DNA of 64,000 nucleotides, taken from assembly GCF_032062135.1 (NCBI RefSeq), contig NC_092862.1, forward strand, positions 60,194,350 to 60,258,349, in the 5' to 3' direction. The DNA is from Pyxicephalus adspersus. Its lineage: Eukaryota > Chordata > Amphibia > Anura > Pyxicephalidae. Below are positions 51,897-61,318 of the stretch, in pieces (positions within the stretch are counted from its first letter, which is position 1; each line of letters begins with the position of its first letter). The position numbers and the translations under genes are program-made. The notes beneath the pieces were generated by a model. That model ran no database searches and was not told the origin of the DNA. It worked only from the letters and a program-made list of their open reading frames with translations.

Positions 51897-52650
51897 TCTC
51901 CATGTCACGCTTTGGAAGACAGAGCCTCTAGGGGTCGCTATGGCTTGCACAGTAGTGGTGTGAGCCCTGAGAAAGGCTAAGGTGCAGAATCTAAGCAGCA
52001 ACTGGGTCTTCTCCAGAGCCTCTAGTGGTGGGGATGTTGAGCTACTAGCTGCTGCCAGGTTGCGTTCCTTGGTCACATCAGGGTGGGCAGGAAGATGTAC
52101 TGTATGGTACCAAATCACTAGGCTGGAGTATTGTCAAGGAAGGCCAAGGTCAAGGCAGGCAGCATGCAAGAGAGGTCAGGAACAAGCCAGGGGTCAAAAC
52201 CAGAGATCCAGAAAATAGACACCTGTGACACCGGGGCCACCACAGAAACAGTAAAGCACAGGAGACACAGGAAGCAAACAGGACGCACAGGTGACACAGG
52301 AGACACTGGGATCACCGCAGACACCGAGGAACACTGGAACAGCACAAGGAAACAGGCAGTGAAACTCCAGAATGGGCAATAAGGCGTTAACACAGGCGCA
52401 TGGACAGGGAAAGCACTGAATTAAACAGCAGGTGTAGAGGAAATGCTCAGCAGAGCTAGGGGGCTCGATACTAGTGGAGACACGTTGCACAGTTGCAGAG
52501 TACGGGGTCTGAGCCAAGGGTGATTAGGAGAGAAGCTATTTTCTGATTTCTATTTTCTGGCCGGCAGGAGAGGCAATACTAATTAAAACTGGAAAAGCAG
52601 GCGCGCCCAGGTTCAAAACAGCAGGAGAGAGGCACCTGCACTTTCACAAA
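51897..52650. repeat. GC-rich repetitive block, possibly a degraded LTR
   Basis: A block of higher GC content starting GTCACGCTTTGGAAGACAGA, with imprecise tandem GACACAGGAGACAC-like words (52220-52330) and phrases such as GGGGTCAAAACCAGAGATCC. I associate the style with amphibian gypsy LTR/leader sequence, but no paired LTR, primer-binding site or coding was found. Confidence 0.35.
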
Positions 52651-52891
52651 TTTAGGCCTAGTCTGGAATGAATATTATGTGTAGAAATATCTGATATTCA
52701 TTCTTTTAACAAAGTTGGCATAGCTGTATTTTAAAATATACATTTGATTTCATAATAACAGTGGTAGCATAACCTGTACTGAGAACCTAAAGAGAATCTG
52801 TGAAGAAAGAGAAATAGGAGCTGTAACTGTTAATATTGTTACAGTGTAGGTTCCAGTCCTGTTATCTTGACCTGGTTTTGCTACATAGTTG

Positions 52892-53041
52892 GCCTGATTT
52901 AATAAATCTCTATAACAAACTAGCAAGTATAGACTATCATGGGAGAACCTGGGTGATCCATAAATAAGGTTTGTTGGATCACCCAGGTTCTCCCATGATG
53001 GTCTATCTTTTCCAGCATTGTAGAGCTTTATTAAATCAGGC
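52892..53041. repeat. Palindromic (foldback) MITE, 150 bp
   Basis: Ends GCCTGATTTAATAAA and TTTATTAAATCAGGC are exact inverted repeats. The inner arms GACTATCATGGGAGAACCTG and CAGGTTCTCCCATGATGGTC also pair, so nearly the whole element folds into one hairpin around a short centre. Confidence 0.85.
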
Positions 53042-53710
53042 ACAGTGAGTCACTGAAACAAAACAAATTGGCTTGGTCAGACGTGGTACTGGATCTAAGG
53101 AGCTTCCAAGGTCCTGAAGATCGTAAGGACTGTAAATAGTGTCAATATAACAGTTAATTTTGAAACCAACTTTTCCCTCAAGTCACCTGTAGGACCTTGG
53201 GTGAAAAGTGAGGTCAAGAATGAAAGGTGCACTAACAAGACAAATCTATAAGGTAGTTAGTTGAGAATGAGCGACTTCTATTATGAAACCCAACATGTTT
53301 TTAGGAGAATTCCCTTTGTTCAGGGCTTGGGGGTAGAAAGTGTCTGATTTAGAGAAATGAATAGCTTTTATAGCAAACCTTTAGCAAAGGTCTGAATTTC
53401 TAGTGAAACTTGGAGCAGTAATCCAGTGCAGTGTCTTTATTGATTATTATTCCACTAGATCATACAAGCTGTGAAATGTAAAATGTCTGAACTCTGTTCT
53501 GCATCCTTGGTGCATTAATGTGTAGGGAAGCCATGAACGGCCACTTGTGGAATAAATCAGCAGCATCCAGTAGAATATTTCTGTCCTCACTGGTTACTTT
53601 TACATTGTTCTTTTTTTCTCATTATTCTTTTTATGAAGAACTGACACTGACTGAAATATGAAACTAAGCTGTATAATTGTGTTTTATACTAAGAAAACTG
53701 TTGTACTTAC

Positions 53711-53792
53711 CTGGACCAATTCCTACTTTTATAATGTCCGCACCTGAGAGTATTAACTCTTCTACCATTTCTCCTGTAACCACATTGCCAGC
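53711..53792 (-). CDS. GMPR: GMPR coding exon (residues ~156-183)
   Basis: 82 nt, phase 0 in and phase 1 out. Encodes [20 protein letters not shown] followed by IKVGIGPG, the strand and loop leading into the cation-binding, cysteine-containing loop. Acceptor cttttacttctag and donor CCAG|gtaagt. Confidence 0.95.
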
Positions 53793-54128
53793 CTAGAAGT
53801 AAAAGAACATAAACATCAAAAGGAATATAATAACAATATAGTGCAACTTCAGAACTTTTTCTATAAACTTCAGACAAATTTCAGACAAAAACTCAGTGTT
53901 ACTTTTGTTTCCAATTCCAAGAAATGTAACAAGTATAGAAAAGTAAAATAAAATACAGACAACACTTTTGAGAGATCCAAGCAGTACATAAAAAAGCAAT
54001 CTCAGTCTCACACTTTTTTGTAAAAAGAGCACTGTACAACTAAAGGCAAACAAACAGAACACAGTGCACTAACATGATGTAGTCATTTTTTTTATAATAA
54101 AGTAAATATAGATAAAAGAGATAAGGTC

Positions 54129-54475
54129 ATTTTCGGAGAAATGTTGTTTCATGGTGCAAAGGTTGCCAAAGGCTGCAGGAAACTTTTGATGATAATTTCC
54201 CTGGTAGCAAAGAAATCTATTCTCCATAATTGGATTACAGCAACCCCCCTTCACTTACACTATTTTTTGAAATTTTATGGTTTGTTTTTGAGATGGAATG
54301 GGTTGAAGCTTCTCTGGACAAGAAAACACGGGCGGATGATTTTTTTAGAATATGGGAATCATACATAGTTACATTATCTTTGGATACAAGAAAAAGAGTT
54401 CTCATGACCTTTGCACAAATTGCATGGTATGCCTACCATCTTCTGGCCAATGATCCACCAATTGTATGCTGATTA
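54129..54475 (+). pseudogene. L1/Tx1-like LINE ORF2 C-terminal remnant
   Basis: Two overlapping frames read KGCRKLLMIISLVAKKSIL, HNWITATP and, after a frameshift in a C-run, PSLTLFFEILWFVFEMEWVE, KKTRADDFFRIWESY. This resembles the C-terminal end of L1/Tx1 ORF2 (basic residues, NW--TTPP, then an acidic/aromatic region ending W-PY). Assignment rests on this pattern only. Confidence 0.45.
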
Positions 54476-55299
54476 TTGTCTTTTCTTTTATTGGAGTTCT
54501 TGGTTCTTTTGCTGTTATAATTTGTAACACTAACCATATTTGATTGTAATTTTGTTAAATAACGATCCCATTGTTTGTGATATTTGCTATGCCGCAACTT
54601 TTCTGTATTTGTTATGTTTTGAGATAAGGTCTGTGAATAAATTACATTTTGTAGTACAGTGACGAATGTTTAGACCCTCAGGCATGATTTTATTGTTATC
54701 ACTGTGCTCCTTAGGAATATTTTCCTTTAATGTACAAATTGTTTTCTCATGTCACCCTAGCGGGATATGGTAGCTCTATAGTCCCCCGAGATACGGTAAA
54801 CCTATATTTTCATTTACTTCCTATATTTAAATAGAATAAAGAAAACCATTTCTTATAAGAGGACGCAACATTTAAAACCCGATTAAGCCTCCAACCTCTT
54901 CTTCTCTCCCCCTTAGTCCAAAATATGTCTGGCATTTGGGCACTAACTTGATAATACAATCTGGAGCATGAAATACCAAAAATAATAGTGTTTCTGGTAA
55001 TCAATGATAAAGCCAACAGAACAATTGTAGCTTTCTTTTTATAGGGTATTATATGGATTAAAATTATATTTATTTATTTTTGATTACTCTAAAATAATAT
55101 ATTATATCATTTTAAATGTTATGAATGTTATAATGTACAATTAAAAAAATGGTTCTACAATAAACAAATGCCTGCATAATGTGCTGCTGTGCCTTGCTGT
55201 AAAAAGTGACATGAACATTTATTATTGAAACAATCAGCCAAATATTTTAGAGTAGGATCAATCTCTTACCAATAAAATTTATTTTTTTAGTCCTACTGC

Positions 55300-55775
55300 T
55301 TAATACTATGAAAAGATTGGTTTTAAATGCCCTTTTAAATGAGCAGAAAGTAGAAGCAAGTCAAATAGGAAATGGAAGACCATTCCAGAGAGTCGGGGCA
55401 GCTCTAGAGAAGTCTTGTATCCGTGCGTGTGATGAGGTTATGAGTCAGGAAGTCATTAGTAGGTCATGGAAGGAGCGGAGAGAGCGGCAGGGGGAGTATT
55501 TCTTTACCAGGTCAGTAATGTAAGTGCTACAAGAACTGTGGAGGGATATGAAGGCAAAGCACAGGAGCTTGAATTTGATTCTAAGGTGAAATAGAAGCCA
55601 ATGAAGAGAACTACAAAGAGATGAAGCAGAAGAAGAGCGGAGGGAAGGATGGATGAGTCTGGCTGCAGCATTCATATTAGATTGGAGAGGGGAGAGTCGA
55701 GTTAGTGGAATACCAGAGAGGAGGAGGTTACAGTAGTCTAGATGAAAGATAAAAGTTTGTGGTGGTCTCTGCGGA
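55300..55775 (-). mobile_element. CR1/L2-like LINE RT C-terminal fragment, reverse orientation
   Basis: On the minus strand MNAAARLIHPSLRSSSAS, SLHWLLFHLRIKFKLLCFAF and YITDLVKKYSPCRSLRS correspond to the RT C-terminal region of the LINE at 9545-10560. The two are homologous over about 450 bp at the DNA level (shared CATTCCAGAGAGTCGG-type words). No 3' tail. Confidence 0.75.
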
Positions 55776-56715
55776 CACGTGTTTATTTACATGTATGCTT
55801 AATTCCAGTCTATCTTATCTTTTATACATTTGTACATAATATTAATGTATTTTGATATAGATATAATGCAGTTGCCTGCAATACAAAAAAAAAAAAAAGC
55901 AATCATCCCTCATTGTATAGCTTATGTCGTTTTTGTGTTCCTATATGACTCTAAATGTGTTCACACAACTTTTATCCAATAAATAAATGTCATCAAATGT
56001 GTGAATCAACGTTTTCTTATGATGCATACATTTTTTAATTGAATCCAAAGTGAAAATATGTGATTTAGGGTAAAATCTGGGATATTCTTGGTTGAAGATA
56101 TTTATATACCCCTTATAGACCCCTTAGTGCCTAAAGATTACCAAGCTGAAAAGTGACAAGAATGGCCTTATGATTTTGAAAAAAAGGTGAGTAGGGCAAA
56201 CAAAAAAAAATTATATTATCTATGTATTATCTAGTCAACTTTTTCTTAAAAAAAACAAAAAGGAGACCAGCATATTTAAACATGAAAAAGAGATCTCCCT
56301 GCATTACTCACCTCTTCTCCATTGCTGTTCTCCTGAAGACTCACTACTCTGCAACCTAATTAAGGTGGAGTAGAGGAGGACCCTCTGAACTTGGATTTAC
56401 ATTTTCTATGTAATGAAGATCATAAGGAACACTAAGCATTAACTTATATAAGCAAATATGGCTAGACAAATAATTTAATAGGTAGAGGGTGAAGGAAAAC
56501 AGCCAGCATCCATAAAGTTTAAGACTCCTACCCTAGCAATATAGGGTAATGCAATGAAAAGAACAGCAGGGCACATCTCTTCATACTCACGGCTTACTCA
56601 GCCTTTTAAGTCCGGGAGCTAGAAGAAGCTTGGTGATTGTTAAAATCAGCTGTCAAGCACCCACTTTTGGAATGTTTGTGAACTTAGTTCTCTATAATGT
56701 ACTGATGCTCTAGTA

Positions 56716-57096
56716 CAGCGGTCCCCAACCACCGGGCCGCGGCCCACTACCGGTCCGCGGCGGTGTTTTCAGTGGGCCGCGAGTACATGATCCATTATTA
56801 AAAACGAAGCGGCACCCAACCACCATCCGCGGACCGAAAGTGGTCCGCAGCGGTGTTTGTATGAGATGCCGGTAAATGTACACAGTAGTCTGTGTACAAG
56901 CAATGCGAGCACATGACATGCAGCTCGATTGGCTGTCAGATGTCATGTGATCGCTTTGAAGCAGCAGAGGTGCACAGAGAGAAAAGAGAAGACGCCAGAG
57001 TATGTCTTCTCTTTTCTCTCTGTGCACCCCCCGGTCCTCAGAGAAATTTCCTTCCGTGAAACCGGTCCCTGGGGCCAAAAAGGTTGGGGACCGCTG
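56716..57096. mobile_element. hAT MITE, 381 bp, with perfect 8-bp target duplication
   Basis: Terminal inverted repeats CAGCGGTCCCCAACC and GGTTGGGGACCGCTG are exact. The flanks carry identical 8-bp copies CTCTAGTA (56708-56715 and 57097-57104), diagnostic of hAT insertion. GC-rich, no transposase. It contains a perfect 24-bp stem (56970-56993 with 57004-57027) around a 10-nt loop. Confidence 0.92.
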
Positions 57097-57883
57097 CTCT
57101 AGTACATTAAACACATGAAGCATTTTAGGTAGCTGTATATTCTAGAAATGTATCACTTTTTGTTTTTGCTAATACCAGCCCCAGGAATGAAATTGATTTC
57201 AAACATTTGTTAAAAGAGTTTCTGATCTACAATCAGTTTTAACCCAATGACATTTTTTAAAGACACAAAAAACAAATTTTCATTAGTATTTTATAAAAAG
57301 ATATATATTGGTATGTTTAAAACTAGTCCCCTACCTTCTTCCTTACCTCTGTTCCATTTAATTCATTCATTCTTTCATTCAATATATATATTCTGTATTG
57401 TACTTATTCCAAAACCAAAGTAAAAAATAGATATATATATATAAGAAAAACTATAAAAAAGAGAATTGAAAAATGATATAGGTAGGTAGTTCTTCTTTAA
57501 GCTAAAAAATACAGCTAAGCTAATAAACCTTCAGTCTGAAGATGATAGGTATTTATCTCTGCTCTCTGTGAAAACCTCAAGGTGGAACTGTTGCTTGGCA
57601 TTTAGCCAATTTAGCAATTTTTCTGGTAACAGTTACTGAAACCCATTTAGCAATTCCCAAAATTAAATTGTACAAAAGCTTTTACGGAGAAGTACTCATG
57701 GTTTATAGTGGTCTGTTTTCAGTAATTTACCTCCATCCTTGCCACACTTGTCTAAATGGGCAGTGTAATAATGTAACACTCGATATCAGGTATACATGAA
57801 CTCATGTCCTAACTAAATACATGAAAACAGCATCAAGGGAGAATTTTGTACATTTTTTTTTCAGTGTTACATTTTCACAATAA

Positions 57884-58080
57884 AGCAGAACTAAAGGTAA
57901 TAAAAGGATGTAAGCAGGCAGATTGTTTATTGCAGAAGGGACAGGCTATGTATATTCTGCAATAAAACATACCTACCTGTTCACATTTGTGCTTTTAAAT
58001 AAACGTACCTCTCCTCCCTCATTCCCCGCTATTGACAACTTTGCCTGTCATTTCTGCAACCTTTTAACAATTTCTTCATC
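57884..58080 (-). repeat. Interspersed repeat, family R1
   Basis: Starts AAAGCAGAACTAAAGGTAAT, the reverse of the family right end, then AAGCAGGCAG...TTGCAGAAGGGACAGGC...CTGCAATAAAACATACCTAC. The right boundary is uncertain. Confidence 0.45.
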
Positions 58081-59335
58081 TTCAAATGTTTACACTTAAA
58101 CCAGAAGTATATTATACCGCACTTTCGGCTGTATTTCAGTGGAAGGCCATTAACTTTGAATTCTGCAGGTTCCCAAGCTGAACTAACCTATGGCTAAGTG
58201 TTACATTAGTCTGCTAAACCTGGACCTGAACAGAAAAGGTGAACAGGGAGTTTCAAGCCAAGTAAGATGGCAGCCAATTAATGACTTCCAAAATATGTAG
58301 CAGATAGGACCAATGGTTTCATATATATATGATCTATATATCATGGCGTAAAAAGCACAAATCTGTTCATCCGTGAACATGATCTTATACTGAAAATTGG
58401 TGTTTTTGCAATTGGTCAATTTGGTATCTTGGGCTTGTGGATATTAAAGGAAAGAGGACACCTGGACTGATCAATGGGAAGAAAATTTTCTTCATAATAA
58501 GGGAATGTGGTTTCCCTGCTGTGTGTATAGCAGGAGCACTTACCAGATTGACATGGAAACCTGGGATTGTCTACATGAAAGAGAGAGCAAAGGTGCATGC
58601 TTACTGCCAGAGGGAGTCCTGTATAACATGTGTGTAGCCGGTACTCCAGGCGCATTGACCGCTAGTATTTTACTAAAACCAAAGACATCAGGTGAGTGCA
58701 ATCCTTTCTCATCTGGCAGTGATGGAATCTATCAATACCAAATTCTAATGTTTCAGTGTATAAAAAGATATTGCTTATAAAGTTTGCTCTGGACCAAGCA
58801 GCAAGTCTCATATATTCATTGATCTGCATATTTATATATTTATTTATAAATAGTATATAGGACATTTTTTTGAGCCCCTATTGATCTAGTATTTCTGTCA
58901 CTCTCTGTAGTAGTTGCCAAATCTGTATAATATATACAATATATATATATATATTAATGGAAGAATTCAGAGGGATCACAAATGAATAGAATAATAATGA
59001 GCCAAGACAATTTTGGGTACAGAAGCTTAATAATTACATTTCAATGGAGAAATTTCTAGATCTTGTAGGGGAACATGACTAACAATGTGATGGTCATCTA
59101 TAATCTTGACATTATTCAAACTGTAATACATCTGCTCCCAATTTTTTACCGTTAAAAAACATAAGAGATATAACATTGAACATTTGTAACCATTGTCACA
59201 AGCAAAATATATTCTGAACAAATGGACCTGGAATATTATTGGATTATCCAGACACAAAGTCATACCTAAGTATACAAAGTGTGCAAATCTACCGTAAGAA
59301 ATGCAGTACATGTGTTAGTGATATCTAAAACTTAC

Positions 59336-59509
59336 CATAATTGTGTGGTTTGGAAACTTGGCACGGACATTCTTTACAAATTCTACAAAATGTTCTGAAT
59401 ATCCATTGGCTACATCCAGGCAAATGTATTTGATAAGAGGAATGGCTTCCAGGATGCTACTTAGTTTGTCCAAGTCTGCTTGACTACTGCCAGAGCTGGC
59501 TGCAATATG
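59336..59509 (-). CDS. GMPR: GMPR coding exon (residues ~98-155)
   Basis: 174 nt, 58 whole codons. Encodes HIAASSGSSQADLDKLSSIL, EAIPLIKYICLDVANGYSEH and FVEFVKNVRAKFPNHTIM. LDVANGYSE is a hallmark of GMP reductases (the ANG box of the barrel). Acceptor tctgttgcag and donor ATG|gtaagt. Confidence 0.96.
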
Positions 59510-59759
59510 CTGCAACAGAACCATATGGAGACAGTAAACTGAATGGGAAAAACAGCAGATAAACAATACACTAAACCCAACAGAAAAAATAGATCAAACA
59601 AATAGCAAATACTATATACTACATCATACCATGCAGTTGAACAGGGAGGTATAAAATGTTGTACTACAGTGTATGTATTTTATGGTAAATCTGTACTAAT
59701 AATATATGTACTGGTTTATTTGTCTGTACATACAGAGTTCTTTCTACCCCACCCTCTCT

Positions 59760-59965
59760 CATTTTCACTTCATTTAAAGTCCACTCTGTCCGACTCTTTA
59801 GCCCCTTACCCCTCATTGTTGCTGTTGTCTACCGCCCCCCTGGCCCAGTATCACAATTTGTGGCTGTCATTTGCAATCCCTATTTAATGTACAGCGCTGC
59901 GTAATATGTTGGCGCTATATAAATCCTGTTTATTAATAATAATAATAATATTAATAATAATATTA
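59760..59965 (+). mobile_element. Internally deleted CR1/L2-like LINE: endonuclease piece joined to 3' tail
   Basis: PLPLIVAVVYRPPGPVSQF, the conserved VVYRPPG segment of the LINE apurinic endonuclease, runs to about 59859 and is joined at about 59860 to the family 3' tail (CATTTGCAATCCC onward) and a (TAA)n-like end. Nearly all of the EN-RT region is missing. Confidence 0.7.
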
Positions 59966-59989
59966 ATTTGTCTTGATAAATATGTGTAA

Positions 59990-60475
59990 TGGTTTAATGT
60001 TATGGTTTACACTCAGTTATGTTGTCAGTTTTGGAAGTCTGAGTTAGAAAATAGGTTTGTTCCTAAGTTGAATTTGTATGTAAGTCAGCACAGGTACATT
60101 ATTTTAATAAATGCAATTAGGACAGATGTTTGTCGCAACATATTATTAGGCAGCATGGTGTCAGTTACTGTAGAAAATTCCTCACTGTAAGTTAATCACA
60201 AACAAAGCAAAAAAAAAACTATGGAGCCTAGACATTCATTAACTTCTGGAGCAAACTGTGCTTTGACATGCAAGAAGAAACAATTGCAGAGATTGTCTTG
60301 GTCATTAAAAAGTTACAAGAGGCTGCAGAACAGCAAAAGATTTCTTCTGAATGTCATGCAAACTGCCCCCCCCCCCCATCAAGCCTTTTTCCTGCACAGC
60401 CCCCTTTGTATCTAGGAGTCGTCCTTCCTTATGTCGGATGTCCTTAACCCGGGGTCTACCTGTACCTGTACAGAT
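59990..60475 (+). repeat. Interspersed repeat of unknown class
   Basis: The blocks AAGTTGAATTTGTATGTAAG, CAGTTACTGTAGAAAATTCC and the right end GTCCTTAACCCGGGGTCTAC look like a dispersed amphibian repeat I have seen before. The right end resembles DNA-transposon termini of pogo type, but no matching left end is visible. Confidence 0.35.
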
Positions 60476-60706
60476 TAATCCTGTGTAACATACAGCACAT
60501 ACCAGAGTGTACTATACAGTATGTTGGAGTACAGCTTAAAAAAATTTGTAGGCACAGCAAACTCTGGCCTAGCAAAAAACATGATTCACACAGAACACTG
60601 TCTATGTTGGATCAGGAAAAAATAAATAATTTGCTATTTCAGCAGCATTCAGAATTTCCAGTTAAAGTAATATAAGAATAAACAGTAAAGCAGCATTCAT
60701 CTGTTA

Positions 60707-60797
60707 CTAATACCTTCCTGCAAACACCCTTGCAATACCTGCAATACCTTGCACACTGCAATACTTGCACACTGCAATACCTTCCTGGAAACACCCA
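60707..60797 (+). repeat. Short imperfect tandem repeat
   Basis: Repeats of GCAATACCTTGCACACT-like units (about 17 bp), between two copies of ACCTTCCTG(C/G)AAACACCC. Confidence 0.75.
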
Positions 60798-61234
60798 AAA
60801 AACAAAATAGTGATTTAAGAACTTCCGACACACTATTTATCTTCTTCCTGTTTTTCAGTGGAACCAACATCAGGTGCACAGATCTTAAAGGTTTTGCAGT
60901 CTGGACTGCATTTATAGGGACTGCATAGTCTTTTTTGTCATAGTTTTCCAGATAAAAAAAGTAAACTACATTTCCATGTCAGTGTGTGGTAAAGTTTTAA
61001 AACCTAACTTTGATGTAATTGTCATTATATACATACTTAAAATGTATCTACCTATAGTCATTAAAGCCCTAAAGATCTTGATCTACAGTGATATCACTTG
61101 GAAGTGAAAAATGATGTGTGAATCATATGAAAACATTGCATTAATTTTCTAAATAAGACTAGATGCATGACCATCAAGTATGATCACTTTTATTTTTGTT
61201 GCACAGTATACATCAATCATAGGTATAATAATAC

Positions 61235-61318
61235 CTCAAGACATTCTGGATTTGTGGAGGCAAATTTCTTCCAGTCTTCCAAAGAATAATGCTTGTGAAT
61301 TGCAGTAAACATTGTATG
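61235..61318 (-). CDS. GMPR: GMPR coding exon (residues ~70-97), most 5' in window
   Basis: 84 nt, 28 whole codons: HTMFTAIHKHYSLEDWKKF then ASTNPECLE. AIHKHY binds nucleotide/cofactor in the family. Acceptor gtttgtcttctag and donor GAG|gtatta. The two upstream exons (start Met to about residue 69) are outside the window. Confidence 0.95.

Larger units (their letters stand above)
53793..59335 (-). other. GMPR intron
   Basis: 5,543 bp containing an L1/Tx1-like ORF2 remnant (54129-54475), a LINE RT fragment (55300-55775), a hAT MITE (56716-57096) and a family R1 repeat (57884-58080). The remainder is AT-rich and featureless. Confidence 0.85.
59510..61234 (-). other. GMPR intron
   Basis: 1,725 bp with a recombinant LINE fragment (59760-59965), an unnamed repeat (59990-60475), a 12-C run (60366-60377) and a short tandem repeat (60707-60797). 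Confidence 0.85.

Noticed and set aside
53260..53330. Possible third hammerhead-like motif (GAGCGACTTCTATTATGAAAC)
   Set aside because: Lacks a CTGANGA box, stem II does not close and no GTC follows in place. At best a very degraded relative.
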